Of a DNA stretch of 64,000 nt, positions 32,702 through 42,616 are shown piece after piece (positions within the stretch are counted from its first letter, which is position 1; every line of letters begins with the position of its first letter). The position numbers and the translations under genes were made by a program. Under the pieces are notes generated by a model. The model did no database searches and had not been told where the DNA came from. It saw only the letters and a program-made list of their open reading frames with translations. This DNA comes from Rhynchopus sp. YZ270_cl-10. Its lineage: Eukaryota; Euglenozoa; Diplonemea; Diplonemida; Diplonemidae. Where the stretch lies: positions 893,001 to 957,000 of the forward strand of contig OZ037903.1 of the NCBI GenBank assembly GCA_964035575.1, in the 5' to 3' direction.

Positions 32702-34125
32702 ATGGGCTCCACCCTGATATGGGTGGGGTGTTTTCTTGCCGTTGTTGTGCTCGATTTCGTGCTTTTTGGGTGGGGCGTTATTGTATACCGCCGGGTCCGA
32801 AAGGTGCAGAGACAACGTGCCGCGGCGTACCCACATCATGCAACAGAGACAGCAAAAACTACCACAGCACCCCCCGCACCTACACCACCTACTCGAACCC
32901 CTCCAAAAAGCTTTCCACAAATCCCGGCTACTCCACCAAGTATAAAGAACAATACGACCCATGCTATCGAAATGAGTCAAATTCTTGAATCCACACCACT
33001 TCGAGCACCACAAGACATCTCTGAGGGAGAGGAGGAGGACACATACAACAACACTACCCACCAAAACGAGGTCTTCTCCCTTCATGCTGCACTACAGCAA
33101 TTCCATGATTCCGAAGCGCCGGGAGAGCTTTCAAAAAAGACCCTTCCCATTCCCCGCCCTGCCTCCCCTTCCTCTCCAGATCTGCAAACAGACATAACAG
33201 TCGGGTCCTCTGAGAACTCTCCTATCAAATCGATTCGTGGAAACCCTTTGGCAGCTTTGGGTCCACAGCATGCACCTCTGCAGGGGGTTACTGTGAAGGG
33301 GCCTCCTCCACTGTCTCCGGAGACTCCTAGAAGAAAGGATCGATTGGGGCGTCGTGTTTGCGTTGTTTCTCCTCGGGCTTGCGATATGGTATCACCCTCT
33401 CCAGGAGCGAGATCATCCGAAACGCCACCAAGCCTTCGTCAACCCATTCACAATATCAGCCCAGACTCAAACTCAGAAACGCCAGAGAGGATGCGGTTAG
33501 ATATGACCATCGGGGAGATCGAGACACCGCCTTCGGCGTCCCCGGCGGAGGGTGGGGGAGGGGAGGAGGAGGAGTGGTGGCATACTCCACGGGAGGTGGA
33601 GAATGTGGGGGTGCGGCTGTTTGATGAGGAGAAGAGGAGGAAGGCGCAGGAGCAGGAGCAGGAGGGGGTTGCCGCAGCACCGCCTATGCGTCCGCATATG
33701 TCAAGGTTGAAGCCGGTGCGAGAGGTGGGGGGGCAGACGTGGCAGCAGGCGTTGCAGTTGCCGCAGGGGTCGTTGCCTCCACAGGTGGGAGGAGGTGGAG
33801 GAGGAGGTAGTGGTGGTGGTGGTGGTCGTGGGGCAAGTGCTGTCACACAGCAGCACCCTCCTTCGACACATCCCCCTTCACGCTCGTTCTCCTCCCTCAC
33901 AGCAACCATGAGCTCCTTCGCAGCGCACGCCTCACCCATGCCGCACAGCTCTATGACCAACCCACACCCAACCGTGCTCCCACCGCGTCCCTCTGTGATC
34001 CGAACTTCTCCGTCTCCAGCGAGGGGGTCATCAGGTATGATTGATGCGGAAATATGTTCAAAAAAAAAAAATCAAATAAATCCACAGCTGGGAGTACATT
34101 CCGTCTTGTTCCGGTGATGCCTTGA
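32702..34125 (+). CDS. N-terminally anchored, disordered membrane protein; two exons
   Basis: Exon 1 is 32702-34034 and exon 2 is 34088-34125, separated by a 53-nt GT-AG intron (GTATGATTG...TCCACAG) that resembles the 51-nt AK7 intron. Splicing gives 461 residues ending STFRLVPVMP; reading through would give a slightly longer, odd tail. Residues 6-28 (IWVGCFLAVVVLDFVLFGWG) form one transmembrane helix followed by basic residues (YRRVRKVQRQR), so the bulk is cytosolic. The rest is low-complexity Pro/Ser/Glu sequence with a Gly run and no domain. Architecture is similar to the gene at 47564. A likely SL acceptor is TTTTATTTTGTAG at 32672. Function unknown. Confidence 0.7.
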
Positions 34126-34812
34126 GTAAATGAAGGTGCAGAGAGAGAGGGGGTGGATGGGTAAATAATATAAAATTTGAACCCCGTTTCAAATTTTCTA
34201 TGGGGGAGGGGTTTTTCAGAGGGGGGGTGGGGGGGGGGAGGGAAATAGATTTTTAATTTGGGGGTTCAGTGTTTTGGCACCTAGAGGTTTGCTTGCCATG
34301 TACCCTGCATTGGGGGGTTTTTTTTTTTTGATTTGACGTTTTTTGGTTTCACTTGATAGGGGAGAAGCGTCAATGTCTCTCCTCCGATTCCTATCAACTT
34401 CACGTCTGTGCTTCGTTTTCCAGACGCCTTTTAGAATGTGTAGATCTTTTTCTCCCCCATCCCTTTCCCCCCCCTGCTCGTGACTATTTGTTGGATCCAC
34501 GTCAAAATTAGTGTGCACTGCCATTCATTGGTCACGCATATCTTAAATGACTTCACAAAAAAGATACCATTTTTTCTCAAGATTTCCTTGGTCCCAAATG
34601 GGTGTGTTTTTTTTTGAGTTTTTTTTTTTTTTTTCAATGCCCTCGTCTCCAGGGGACATTGGTAGTTTGAGATTTTGAAAAAAAAGCCGGTGTGAGCCAA
34701 AAAAGCCGGTGTGAGGCAATTTTTTTTTCCCCACGCATTTTTGGCAGAGACCTCCACAACTCTTTCCCCTCCGCGCCCTTGTCTAACCATATGACATCAA
34801 AACTTTTCTGGC

Positions 34813-34855
34813 GAAATGTTGCGTACCGTGGCGAAGCCACGGTACGCAACATTTC
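34813..34855. repeat. Palindrome, 20-bp stem and 3-nt loop
   Basis: GAAATGTTGCGTACCGTGGC pairs with its exact complement across the loop GAA. Half of it (ATGTTGCGTACCGTGGC) recurs at about 57859-57877. Confidence 0.9.
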
Positions 34856-35523
34856 AAAAATTGTGACATAAAATCGCACGCTTTTATAGCCAAACTATGG
34901 TAAAGGTAGCTGTGACTATGGCATAGGGTAGAGCTGTGGGCTACCGCTCGTCGCAGCTGCGCCGCAGGCGCACGGTACGCTACTTTTTTATGAGAGTTGC
35001 GAACATCTATTTCTTTTGATTGAACGGACCGATTGGTCTTTGTGGTGGGGTCACATGCACATAAGAAACCGCTACAGATGTGGTTGTAGCCTTGTATGAG
35101 GAGATAAAATTCAGAAAAAAATTCAAAAATCCGCCTTTTTCTTTTTTTTTTTTTTTCTTCTCAAAATCCCACACCAGGGCGCGCGCTAAATCCACACCCT
35201 CACACCCGGTTTTTTCGAGGTTTTTTCGCGGTACAAAAATTTTTTGATTACACGATTTCCTTAAGAAAATCAGAGAATCCCATATTGTACAGTAAGGGCA
35301 CTTCAGATAGTTTTTGGACACACATGTGACCCCACCGTGGAGAGCAATCGGCTCGCACAATCAAAAGAAAGCAGAGAAAAGGGGAAAGAAAAAAGAAAAA
35401 AGTTGGGTACCGTGCGCCTGCGGCGCTACCTGTTCCCTACCCCCCCATGATGTACTTATGTATATTCCACCTGATTTTGACCATGTTTGCCGGTGTTTTC
35501 CGGTGTTGGCCGGTGAAGTCACG

Positions 35524-35940
35524 GTACTGTGTACTGTGTACTGTGTACTGTGTACTGTGTACTGTGTACTGTGTACTGTGTACTGTGTACTGTGTACTGT
35601 GTACTGTGTACTGTGTACTGTGTACTGTGTACTGTGTACTGTGTACTGTGTACTGTGTACTGTGTACTGTGTACTGTGTACTGTGTACTGTGTACTGTGT
35701 ACTGTGTACTGTGTACTGTGTACTGTGTACTGTGTACTGTGTACTGTGTACTGTGTACTGTGTACTGTGTACTGTGTACTGTGTACTGTGTACTGTGTAC
35801 TGTGTACTGTGTACTGTGTACTGTGTACTGTGTACTGTGTACTGTGTACTGTGTACTGTGTACTGTGTACTGTGTACTGTGTACTGTGTACTGTGTACTG
35901 TGTACTGTGTACTGTGTACTGTGTACTGTGTACTGTGTAC
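35524..35940. repeat. Tandem array of 7-bp unit GTACTGT (about 60 copies)
   Basis: Essentially perfect copies. The same unit forms arrays at 58696-58896 and 59494-59756. Open frames in all phases here are repeat artefacts. Confidence 0.95.
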
Positions 35941-36801
35941 TGGCTGTCCGAAAGACCTGAAAATGACCCTTGTTTACGAGTATGGGTTCATATTTTGTGA
36001 AAATTTAAGTCACCAAAATTTTGTCCATTTTTCCGTATATCCCCCACCACAGCCCGGGATTTTCTCGGAAATGTAACATGACCCTGATTTTTCTGCCCCC
36101 TTCACATACTTCCTGTAGGTACATTTTTTTGGACCCGATATCCATTTTTTCGGGAAATTTCCGAAAAGTTAGCGCGCGCCCTGTCCCACACCGGCACACC
36201 GGCATACTAATGTCCCCTGCTCGTCTCGTGAGACGTTAGGGAGGGTTAGCACTTCCGACTCCACATTTCTTTGTCTTTCCCATGTTTTGAGTGATGGTGT
36301 TTCATCACTTTGACACAAAGTCATAACATCACAAAACGATTTTATCACCCCTACCCACACTTACGTAGAGGGCTTATAGCTGGCCTTCTGTATGGATTTT
36401 GCTCTGGTTGGGGTCTCAACAATGGGCCCCAATAGGCAGTTATCACTGAGTTGGTGTCTTAAGTCTTTCAAGTTCTTTCGTAGAGTATAGAGATGGTTTC
36501 ACCCCGTTGCGTACCTTCTTTTGTAATACGTTATTATAACCCAAATTTTGCGAGAAAAAAAAAGTGTTTTATTTCGTGTGGCGATCGTGTTGGGAACCTA
36601 ATACAAGGGTATGAAGGGTTCCCCCTACCCCTCCAAATTGCTCCCCATTCCCCCCTTTTTTTTTAGTAAAGTTTAGACAAACGAAGGTTTAGAGTAGAAA
36701 AAAAGAGCCATTTTCCCCCCAATTGAAGCACCTTTCCCCGCTCTCTCCTTTTCTTCCATTCGTTTCAATACAGAAAAACTACTTCCAAAAAAAACCTCAA
36801 A

Positions 36802-37773
36802 ATGAAGACCGCTCTGTCTGTCCTCGCCATGGCGGCAGCCTCGACTGCCCTCCCTGCGTCGTATGTTGAGATGAACGAGGGCCTCCTGTGGGCCAACTTC
36901 AAGGAGACCTACGGCAAGCAGTACAGCGGTGCCGACGAGTGGGCCCGCCGTGCCATCTTCAAGAAGAACATGCTCAAGGCTGCTGAGCACGAGGCATCCT
37001 CCAAGACTGGAGTCCGCCACGGAATGAACAAGTTCACCGACCTCACCGAGGAGGAGTTCAAGGCATACCACTCCCTGAACGTGCCCGCCAAGACCTCCCC
37101 CGCAGCACGCTTCTCCGAGAGCGAGGTGCTGAAGGTGAAGGCCGACAGCGTTGACTGGAGGACGAAGGGTGTTGTCACCCACGTCAAGAACCAGGGTGCG
37201 TGCGGATCGTGCTGGTCGTTCAGCGCGACTGGAGGAATTGAGGGACAGTGGGCCCACGCCGGCAAGACCCTGACCGCCGTCTCCGAGCAGGAGCTTGTTG
37301 CATGCGACAAGGTCGACGCCGGATGTGAGGGAGGTCTGATGGACAACGCCTTCCAGTGGCTGATGGACAACCACAACGGAGACATCGTGACCGAGGAGGC
37401 CTACCCGTACACCTCTGGAATCGGATTCCGTGGATTCTGCAAGAACGTGACCGGCATGCCCGTCGGTGCCACCATCACCGGATTCGCTGACCTTGCCCAC
37501 AGCGAGGACCAGATGGCGACCTGGATGATGACCAACGGACCCATCTCCATCGCTGTTGACGCCACCTCGTGGCAGACGTACCAGGGAGGAGTGATGGACA
37601 ACTGCGTCTCCAAGGCGCTTGACCACGGAGTCCTCGCCGTCGGAGTCACCCCCGACTACTGGATCATCAAGAACTCCTGGGGACCCACCTGGGGAGAGTC
37701 TGGATACATCCGTGTCCAGCGTGGAACCAACCAGTGCCTCCTCAACAACGCCCCGTCCCACCCGAAGGTTTAA
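36802..37773 (+). CDS. Papain-family (cathepsin L-like) cysteine protease
   Basis: This pre-pro-protease of 323 residues is encoded by a single exon with strong GC-rich codon bias, suggesting high expression. Residues 1-17 (MKTALSVLAMAAASTAL) are a signal peptide. An I29 inhibitory propeptide follows (ANFKETYGKQYS, RHGMNKFTDLTEEEFKAYHS). The mature domain starts near VDWRTKGVVTHVKNQG. Catalytic Cys137 lies in CGSCWSFSATGG, His275 in DHGVLAVG and Asn291 in IIKNSWGPTWGESGYIRV. It should be secreted or delivered to lysosomes and digest protein. The mature part is slightly short but complete; no C-terminal extension or granulin domain is present. Confidence 0.96.
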   Translation: MKTALSVLAMAAASTALPASYVEMNEGLLWANFKETYGKQYSGADEWARRAIFKKNMLKAAEHEASSKTGVRHGMNKFTDLTEEEFKAYHSLNVPAKTSPAARFSESEVLKVKADSVDWRTKGVVTHVKNQGACGSCWSFSATGGIEGQWAHAGKTLTAVSEQELVACDKVDAGCEGGLMDNAFQWLMDNHNGDIVTEEAYPYTSGIGFRGFCKNVTGMPVGATITGFADLAHSEDQMATWMMTNGPISIAVDATSWQTYQGGVMDNCVSKALDHGVLAVGVTPDYWIIKNSWGPTWGESGYIRVQRGTNQCLLNNAPSHPKV

Positions 37774-38351
37774 GAGTGAGGAACTCTAGTTCTGTCCCGA
37801 AGGATTGACCAAAAAAACAGCATGTAACATATCTGCCAATCCTTCAACAAAAAAACACAAAAAATACCCTGCTCCCACACCGTTTGTTTTGAGCCTGTCC
37901 TCGTTTATTGGGTGACCAATGAACTGCAAGAGCTTCCGGCTATTTTCCACCGACTTTATTTTTACAACTTCCCTTTTTTTTTTTTTGCCTTTTCAACGTG
38001 AAAAGTATGTGATTCCTTTTCTTTTTTCGAGTGCCTACTTTAGGAAATTCTATTGAAAAAACCAGACACCCCCTCCTCCTCCTCTCCCGAACCCAGCTCT
38101 ATTGTTTTATCTCATAATAACCTGTGTCACCTTCATGACATCCCAGCTCCCTCTGGGTTCGATAACCAAGCCAGAGAAGCACCATAGCGTCCACCAGCGC
38201 CCAGAGGTGGATGTCGCAATACTTTTCACTTTGTGTTGGGGTGCATGTGATTTGCCAGAGCACTTCGCTTTGGACTCCTTCTCACATTGTCCACGATTCT
38301 CAACTCACCACTCCACAGAATACTGTTATATTCATTACACCACCTTTCACT
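37774..38351. other. Spacer between protease and beta-helix genes
   Basis: T-rich 3' region, then a stretch (38100-38340) with a GGTTCGATAACC hairpin near 38156. No gene is supported. Confidence 0.5.
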
Positions 38352-39659
38352 ATGCGTGCGCCCATGCTGCTTGCCTGTGTCGCTGCCTTGGCAGGGACTA
38401 CCTCCGGAGCGAGTGTTCTCACAGACGAACAGATTGCCTCCTGCGGCTGCACCTTTGTCGTGAACCCTGCGTACTCGAAGATTGCGGGCGGCGCCCCGTT
38501 TCCGTATTACTACAAGTTTGGGACGGCGTTGATCCAGCCTGGGGATGTGCTGTGCTTTGAACCTGGTGCCCGCAGCAGCATCATGGTCGAGGGTGTGAAG
38601 GGCACTGAGGAGAAGGTTGTGACGTTGCGTGCCTGTGGCGGTGTGGTCTCGCTCGCCAGCGCTTACACACAGGAACGCACGAACGCTGACGGCAGCACTG
38701 TGACCCTCAACACAGGGGGAGCCATCAGCGTGCTTGACTCCCAGCACTTCCGCGTGACGGGTGGGGGTGTCACGTTTGCAAAGCACGCCATTGTTGCAAA
38801 CGGCGCAGTGACGATCCGTGCGTTGAGCTCCGATGTGGAGGTGGACCACCTGCACATCCAGCACGCCATGGAGCACGGCATCAAGACGAAGACGGACCCG
38901 ACGTGCAGTGGGGAGATGCTGCGGACGAAGTTTGTGATGCGCAACCTGCTGATCCACGACAACCTGATTGAGCACATTGTGGACGGGGAGGGGATGTACA
39001 TCGGCCACTACGCGGTGAACGGCATTGAGCACTACGCCTGCCCTGGCGAGCTGCTCTTCCCACACCTGCTTGAGAACGTGCAGATCTACAACAACGTCCT
39101 CTACGACACAGGTGCCGACGGCATCCAGCTTGCGGGGGTCATTTCGGGCAGTGTGCACAACAACGTGGTTGAGCACTTTGGCTACCACCCGGGCCCGGCC
39201 CTCGTGAACTCCGCTGGTGTGACAGACCACGACAACGGCATCCAGGTGGGCCACGGGCGTGTGCACGTCGCAAACAACGTTGTGCACGACGGCCCCGGCA
39301 ACGGCATCATCATGCACCAGACACCGCTCTACAGCGCTGCCCGCACCCCTACAGGGCCGATTGACGCACTTCCTGTTGCCCCAGAGTCGTCGTACGCACA
39401 GGTGGTGTCGCACAACACAGTCTCGCATGTGGGGGAGCACGCCATCTACGTCCGCACAGGGGACACGAAGACGCCACTCCGCCTCGAGGACAACGACCTC
39501 AAGTACGTGAAGGGGTTCGGCGTGACTGGCTGGGTGTTCGATGCGACCAGCCCTGCTGTGCAAGTGTGGAACAACAAGTTCAGCAACGTGGACCTGGGTT
39601 TCGCCCATACGTTTTCCCAGGGAATGGTGGAACAGGCGAATGTGGAGTACTTTGCGTGA
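38352..39659 (+). CDS. Secreted right-handed beta-helix protein
   Basis: This protein of 435 residues starts at MRAPMLLACVAALAGTTSGA, a clear signal peptide; the frame is open upstream but lacks such a signal. From about residue 125 on there are regular PbH1-type coils of about 22-25 residues (VEVDHLHIQHAMEHGIK, NVQIYNNVLYDTGADGIQL, VHVANNVVHDGPGNGIIM, NTVSHVGEHAIYV), the fold of polysaccharide lyases and related enzymes. Asn/His/Gly at turn positions fit. Catalytic residues cannot be assigned, so a lyase, epimerase or adhesin are all possible. Its GC-rich codon use resembles the neighbouring secreted protease and SGNH genes, and I infer co-use in digesting extracellular polymers. Confidence 0.85.
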   Translation: MRAPMLLACVAALAGTTSGASVLTDEQIASCGCTFVVNPAYSKIAGGAPFPYYYKFGTALIQPGDVLCFEPGARSSIMVEGVKGTEEKVVTLRACGGVVSLASAYTQERTNADGSTVTLNTGGAISVLDSQHFRVTGGGVTFAKHAIVANGAVTIRALSSDVEVDHLHIQHAMEHGIKTKTDPTCSGEMLRTKFVMRNLLIHDNLIEHIVDGEGMYIGHYAVNGIEHYACPGELLFPHLLENVQIYNNVLYDTGADGIQLAGVISGSVHNNVVEHFGYHPGPALVNSAGVTDHDNGIQVGHGRVHVANNVVHDGPGNGIIMHQTPLYSAARTPTGPIDALPVAPESSYAQVVSHNTVSHVGEHAIYVRTGDTKTPLRLEDNDLKYVKGFGVTGWVFDATSPAVQVWNNKFSNVDLGFAHTFSQGMVEQANVEYFA

Positions 39660-40706
39660 GCACAGAGCACTGTGTATGCTGTGTTAGTATGCGAGTGATG
39701 TCCACACAAACTCATTTACTTGAGTACTGAATCTCATGTTTGCATGTCAACAAACAACATGAGGAAAAAAATACATGCAACGCCCGCGAGGGCAGCATCA
39801 CCTTCTCTTTTCAATAACTTACAACAACTTTCCTTCTGTGTTCACAGACTTTTCTTCTTGTCTTTATTTCAAAGATGTGTGTACGTCAGTAAGGTACACT
39901 CATCGCTCAACCCTTCTTTGTGTGGTCTTTTCAAATGGTAACTCGTCCACGGTGGCGAACCAGTCACCTGCGACAGTGGTACTGTTTCACGTGCACACAC
40001 ACTCCGCTTTACTTTGCCCCCGATGCCTGTGTCTGCAGGGATGTTTGTCTTGCTCATATCCACCTTTTATGTGTTTCCAATCTTTTGCACAACCCAGTCC
40101 CGTGTATGCTGGATTGATTTGCTGCAAAGGATGCAATAGGCGTGGATACCGACCGGTATGGTCGTCTCTTCCGCAACAAGACACCTCTTCTTGTCGAAGA
40201 ACAAACAAAAACGAACACCACCACTCCCCCACTCCACCCACCTACCTACCACTCTTCTGTGCCTCTTCACTGTTGCTTCATAGCAAAGCATTATTATTAA
40301 CCAGCCTGTTTTGCGGCTTCGTCCGTTCTGTGCTGGTACGCATTAGTGCGAGAAGGCAGCATAGCGTGGTTTGCCAGCACCTCATGCACGGCACTCAGCA
40401 CTCCGCATGCTGCTCTGTTTCTTTACCCTCCATGCGTGCAGGCAGCCGTACTCTAGAACACGCTCTTCGCTTTGAACTCGTTCTCACATTCCGAGCAAAT
40501 TTGAGAGACACAGGGCACAAGATTCACCACACCTGTCCTACGAAACACCCATGCCCCCCACCCTTTGCATGAGCTCGACTGAGATGCGTTTTAGCACAAC
40601 TACTCTTTTCTTCTCTTGTCCCCACTCTCCACAACGTCACTGCCACCTACGCCACCTACACCACCACCAGAATTAAGACCACCCACCCACCTCCCCCACC
40701 ACCCCA
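39660..40706 (+). other. Gene-free spacer with an informative hairpin
   Basis: No gene is supported. At 39874-39904 lies GATG-T-GTGTAC-GTCAGTAAG-GTACAC-T-CATC, a member of the module A/G architecture with a different inner stem, followed by a pyrimidine tract (CAACCCTTCTTTG). The rest is C-rich spacer and a leader for the SGNH gene. Confidence 0.6.
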
Positions 40707-41456
40707 ATGCGTTTCTTCATAGCGACATGCCTGGCTGTGGTCGTCCACGCCACCACCCCTACCCCCACCCCCGCCCCCGCCTGCAACTGCGCCGTCTGCA
40801 ACGACGAAAACCCGCTCCCAGCCCCCGACGGGAGGATCATTGTTGCCGCTGTCGGCGACTCCATCACACGCGGCCACCCTCTTAAAGGGGACGACCTGAA
40901 GTACAACTACCCATGCCAGCTCGAGGAAAAGCTGGGCGCTGATAAATACCAGGTTTTCAACTTTGGAGCCGGCGGGCACACCATGCTGAAGGACACCCCC
41001 GAGCCTTACTGGAACAGCACGCAATGGACGAAGGCGAGGGCAAGCAATCCACACCACGTTCTCATCATGCTGGGCACCAACGACGCAACAGAAGCGTACT
41101 GGAACACCAGCAGCGCGGAGTACCCTGTTGATTACACAGAGATGATTAAGATCTTCCAGGGGCTGAGCTCCAAGCCAGTTGTGCAGACAATGACGTGCAC
41201 GCCGATGTACAACGACAACTTTGCGGGGATCAACCACACCGTGACCAACGTGGTGCTCCCGAAGCTTGTCCCACAGATCTCTGAGGCTGCAGGAGCAGGT
41301 GTCCCTATCGATGTCTTCAACGGGATGGGTGGTGTCAACCTGACCCACCACGACTGGTTCTGGGGGAACGGATCCTACGGTTGCCACCCAAACATCCAGG
41401 GCTACGCAGGTCTTAGCGAAATCGTCTTCAAGGGTATTTCGAGGCCAGTGATGTAA
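40707..41456 (+). CDS. Secreted SGNH/GDSL-family hydrolase
   Basis: This protein of 249 residues starts with a signal peptide (MRFFIATCLAVVVHA) and a short Thr/Pro linker with two close Cys pairs. Block I GDSIT has the nucleophile Ser52. Block II is FNFGAGGHTM with the oxyanion Gly, block III LGTNDA has the Asn, and block V is GCHPNIQGYA with catalytic His227. The residue three before His, usually Asp in the DxxH motif, is Tyr224 here (YGCHP), so the enzyme may use a Ser-His dyad or another acid. Family members are esterases or acetyl-xylan/lipid deacylases. Sequons (NST, NHT, NLT, NGS) fit secretion. Confidence 0.9.
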   Translation: MRFFIATCLAVVVHATTPTPTPAPACNCAVCNDENPLPAPDGRIIVAAVGDSITRGHPLKGDDLKYNYPCQLEEKLGADKYQVFNFGAGGHTMLKDTPEPYWNSTQWTKARASNPHHVLIMLGTNDATEAYWNTSSAEYPVDYTEMIKIFQGLSSKPVVQTMTCTPMYNDNFAGINHTVTNVVLPKLVPQISEAAGAGVPIDVFNGMGGVNLTHHDWFWGNGSYGCHPNIQGYAGLSEIVFKGISRPVM

Positions 41457-42616
41457 GTGTTTTTGGGGGATGTTACCCATCGATGCCCATTTTTATAGAG
41501 AGATTTTTTCTCTTATTTGCTCTAAATTGGGTGTAGATGGCATGTTGCCTTTATGCTTGCCCTTTAGAGGGTAAGTATTTCGCTTTCCGATTCTGTTTTT
41601 TTTTTTGTTTGTTTGGTTTCTTTTGAAGGTGAAGGCAGGCTTAGGTTCATCTTTACACTTTTTTGCTTTTATTTTTCGGTAAGATATGAGTGTCTGAGAG
41701 CGGCACTTGCATCTTACAAAATGTTTTATTTCGTGATGTGGCAACTCGTTGTGTGTGTGTAACCCAAGCGAATAGCGTGGGGGTGGTGAGCACACCTCAC
41801 ACCCCCCCACGGTACTCTCTCTACGAGGATACCGTCGTTTTTCTCGCTTTGTGGTGTAACAAATTAAAAGGGGAAAGTGCACGATGTGGCGGCACGATAG
41901 GCAACTACACTACTCCAACTTTTTAAAGGTGGCCGAGCATGACTTTATCTGCAGACCTTTTCATTGTCATTACGTCCCACTGCGAACCGTTATCGCAGTC
42001 AAGGAGGATGTCTAGACAAACTTCATGGGGAGGAGGGGTGGGTGTTCCCGCCCCCTCTGCGCTCTTTCCAAAAAGCAGAAAAAAAGGTCTTTCCTGCATG
42101 GTAGTTGCGCAGCATTATATAAGCACTACCTTTCAGATGTAAACCATGAAAATGGATGTAGGACTGTATGGTTAGGGTCCATTCACGGTGCACCCAGTCA
42201 TTCCCGTTTTGAAAACGTTGCAATATCCCCCCCTTTTGTTTAGATGACTAAGCGAGGCTTAGTCGCGAGGCTTATACTCATCTTATAAACTTTTCTCTTT
42301 TTATTCTTTGTTCTTATATCTTCGCAAATAGCGTTTAAACTTCAAAACCCCTCCAACCTCTCTTTTTGCACTCTTTCCCCCCTACTGGAGATTTGACATC
42401 ATTCCCGACAATGCATTATGCAATTCCAGACACAGTCAGATGCTGTAATATCAATTATGGTCAAGATGACTAAGGATGAGAGGCTTAGGTGCATCTCATA
42501 ATTTTCTCTGTTCTTTTCAAAGATGTGTGTATACGAGATTTCATTTTTTTGAAGTTTTCATTTTCCCAACAGATAAACCCATACCCCATCACAGTACACA
42601 CCCCCCTTTCTCACAA
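41457..42616 (+). other. Spacer with hairpin modules A, C and G
   Basis: Module A-like copies lie at 41628-41677, 42242-42304 (with the inner arm duplicated: CTAAGC-GAGGCTTAGTCGCGAG-GCTTA) and 42465-42519 (GATGACTAAGGATGAGAGGC). A module G-like hairpin lies at 41683-41715 (AGTG/CACT inner pair, TG bulge, CATC). Module C without B lies at 42135-42205 (GATGTAAACCATGAAAATGG, then TGTATGGTTAGGG). A likely SL acceptor is TTTTCCCAACAG at 42572. Confidence 0.65.

Larger units (their letters stand above)
34801..36240. mobile_element. Composite inverted-repeat region E9 with GTACTGT array
   Basis: This is non-coding. It contains a near-perfect 20-bp-stem palindrome (34813-34832 with 34836-34855, loop GAA), an inverted pair of about 105 bp (34959-35061 and 35320-35426, starting GCGCCGCAGGCGCACGG) and a long 7-bp array (35524-35940). 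The sequence at 34801-34998 is shared, in reverse orientation, with 57781-57892 in element E2. The part after the array (35960-36070) resembles 60130-60200 in E2 and the reverse of 3425-3530 in E3. I could not find its outer ends or target duplication, so the limits given are approximate. Confidence 0.6.
34126..36801. other. Gene-free interval around E9
   Basis: Outside E9 there is a hairpin AAAATTTGAA-CCCCG-TTTCAAATTTT near 34175, and T-rich spacer. Ahead of the protease gene is a typical pyrimidine tract ending in CAG at 36773, a likely SL acceptor. No coding gene is visible. Confidence 0.55.

Noticed and set aside
34035-34117. Unspliced C-terminus of the 32702 gene (ending QLGVHSVLFR)
   Set aside because: A 53-nt GT-AG interval with an A-rich body like the AK7 intron fits better as an intron; the read-through tail is encoded mostly by an A-run.
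35314-36076. Long Cys/Val/Tyr/Leu/Thr open frames over the GTACTGT and ACTGT arrays (also 58105-58992 and 59185-60451)
   Set aside because: These are translations of short satellites in all phases, with no unique sequence or start context.
38226-39608. Antisense frame of 460 codons opposite the beta-helix gene
   Set aside because: It is a shadow of a GC-rich coding gene whose + strand product has a signal peptide and regular coils.
39775-40572. A 265-codon open frame in the spacer after the beta-helix gene
   Set aside because: Low-complexity, no domain, overlaps a hairpin module, and codon use is unlike the neighbouring genes.
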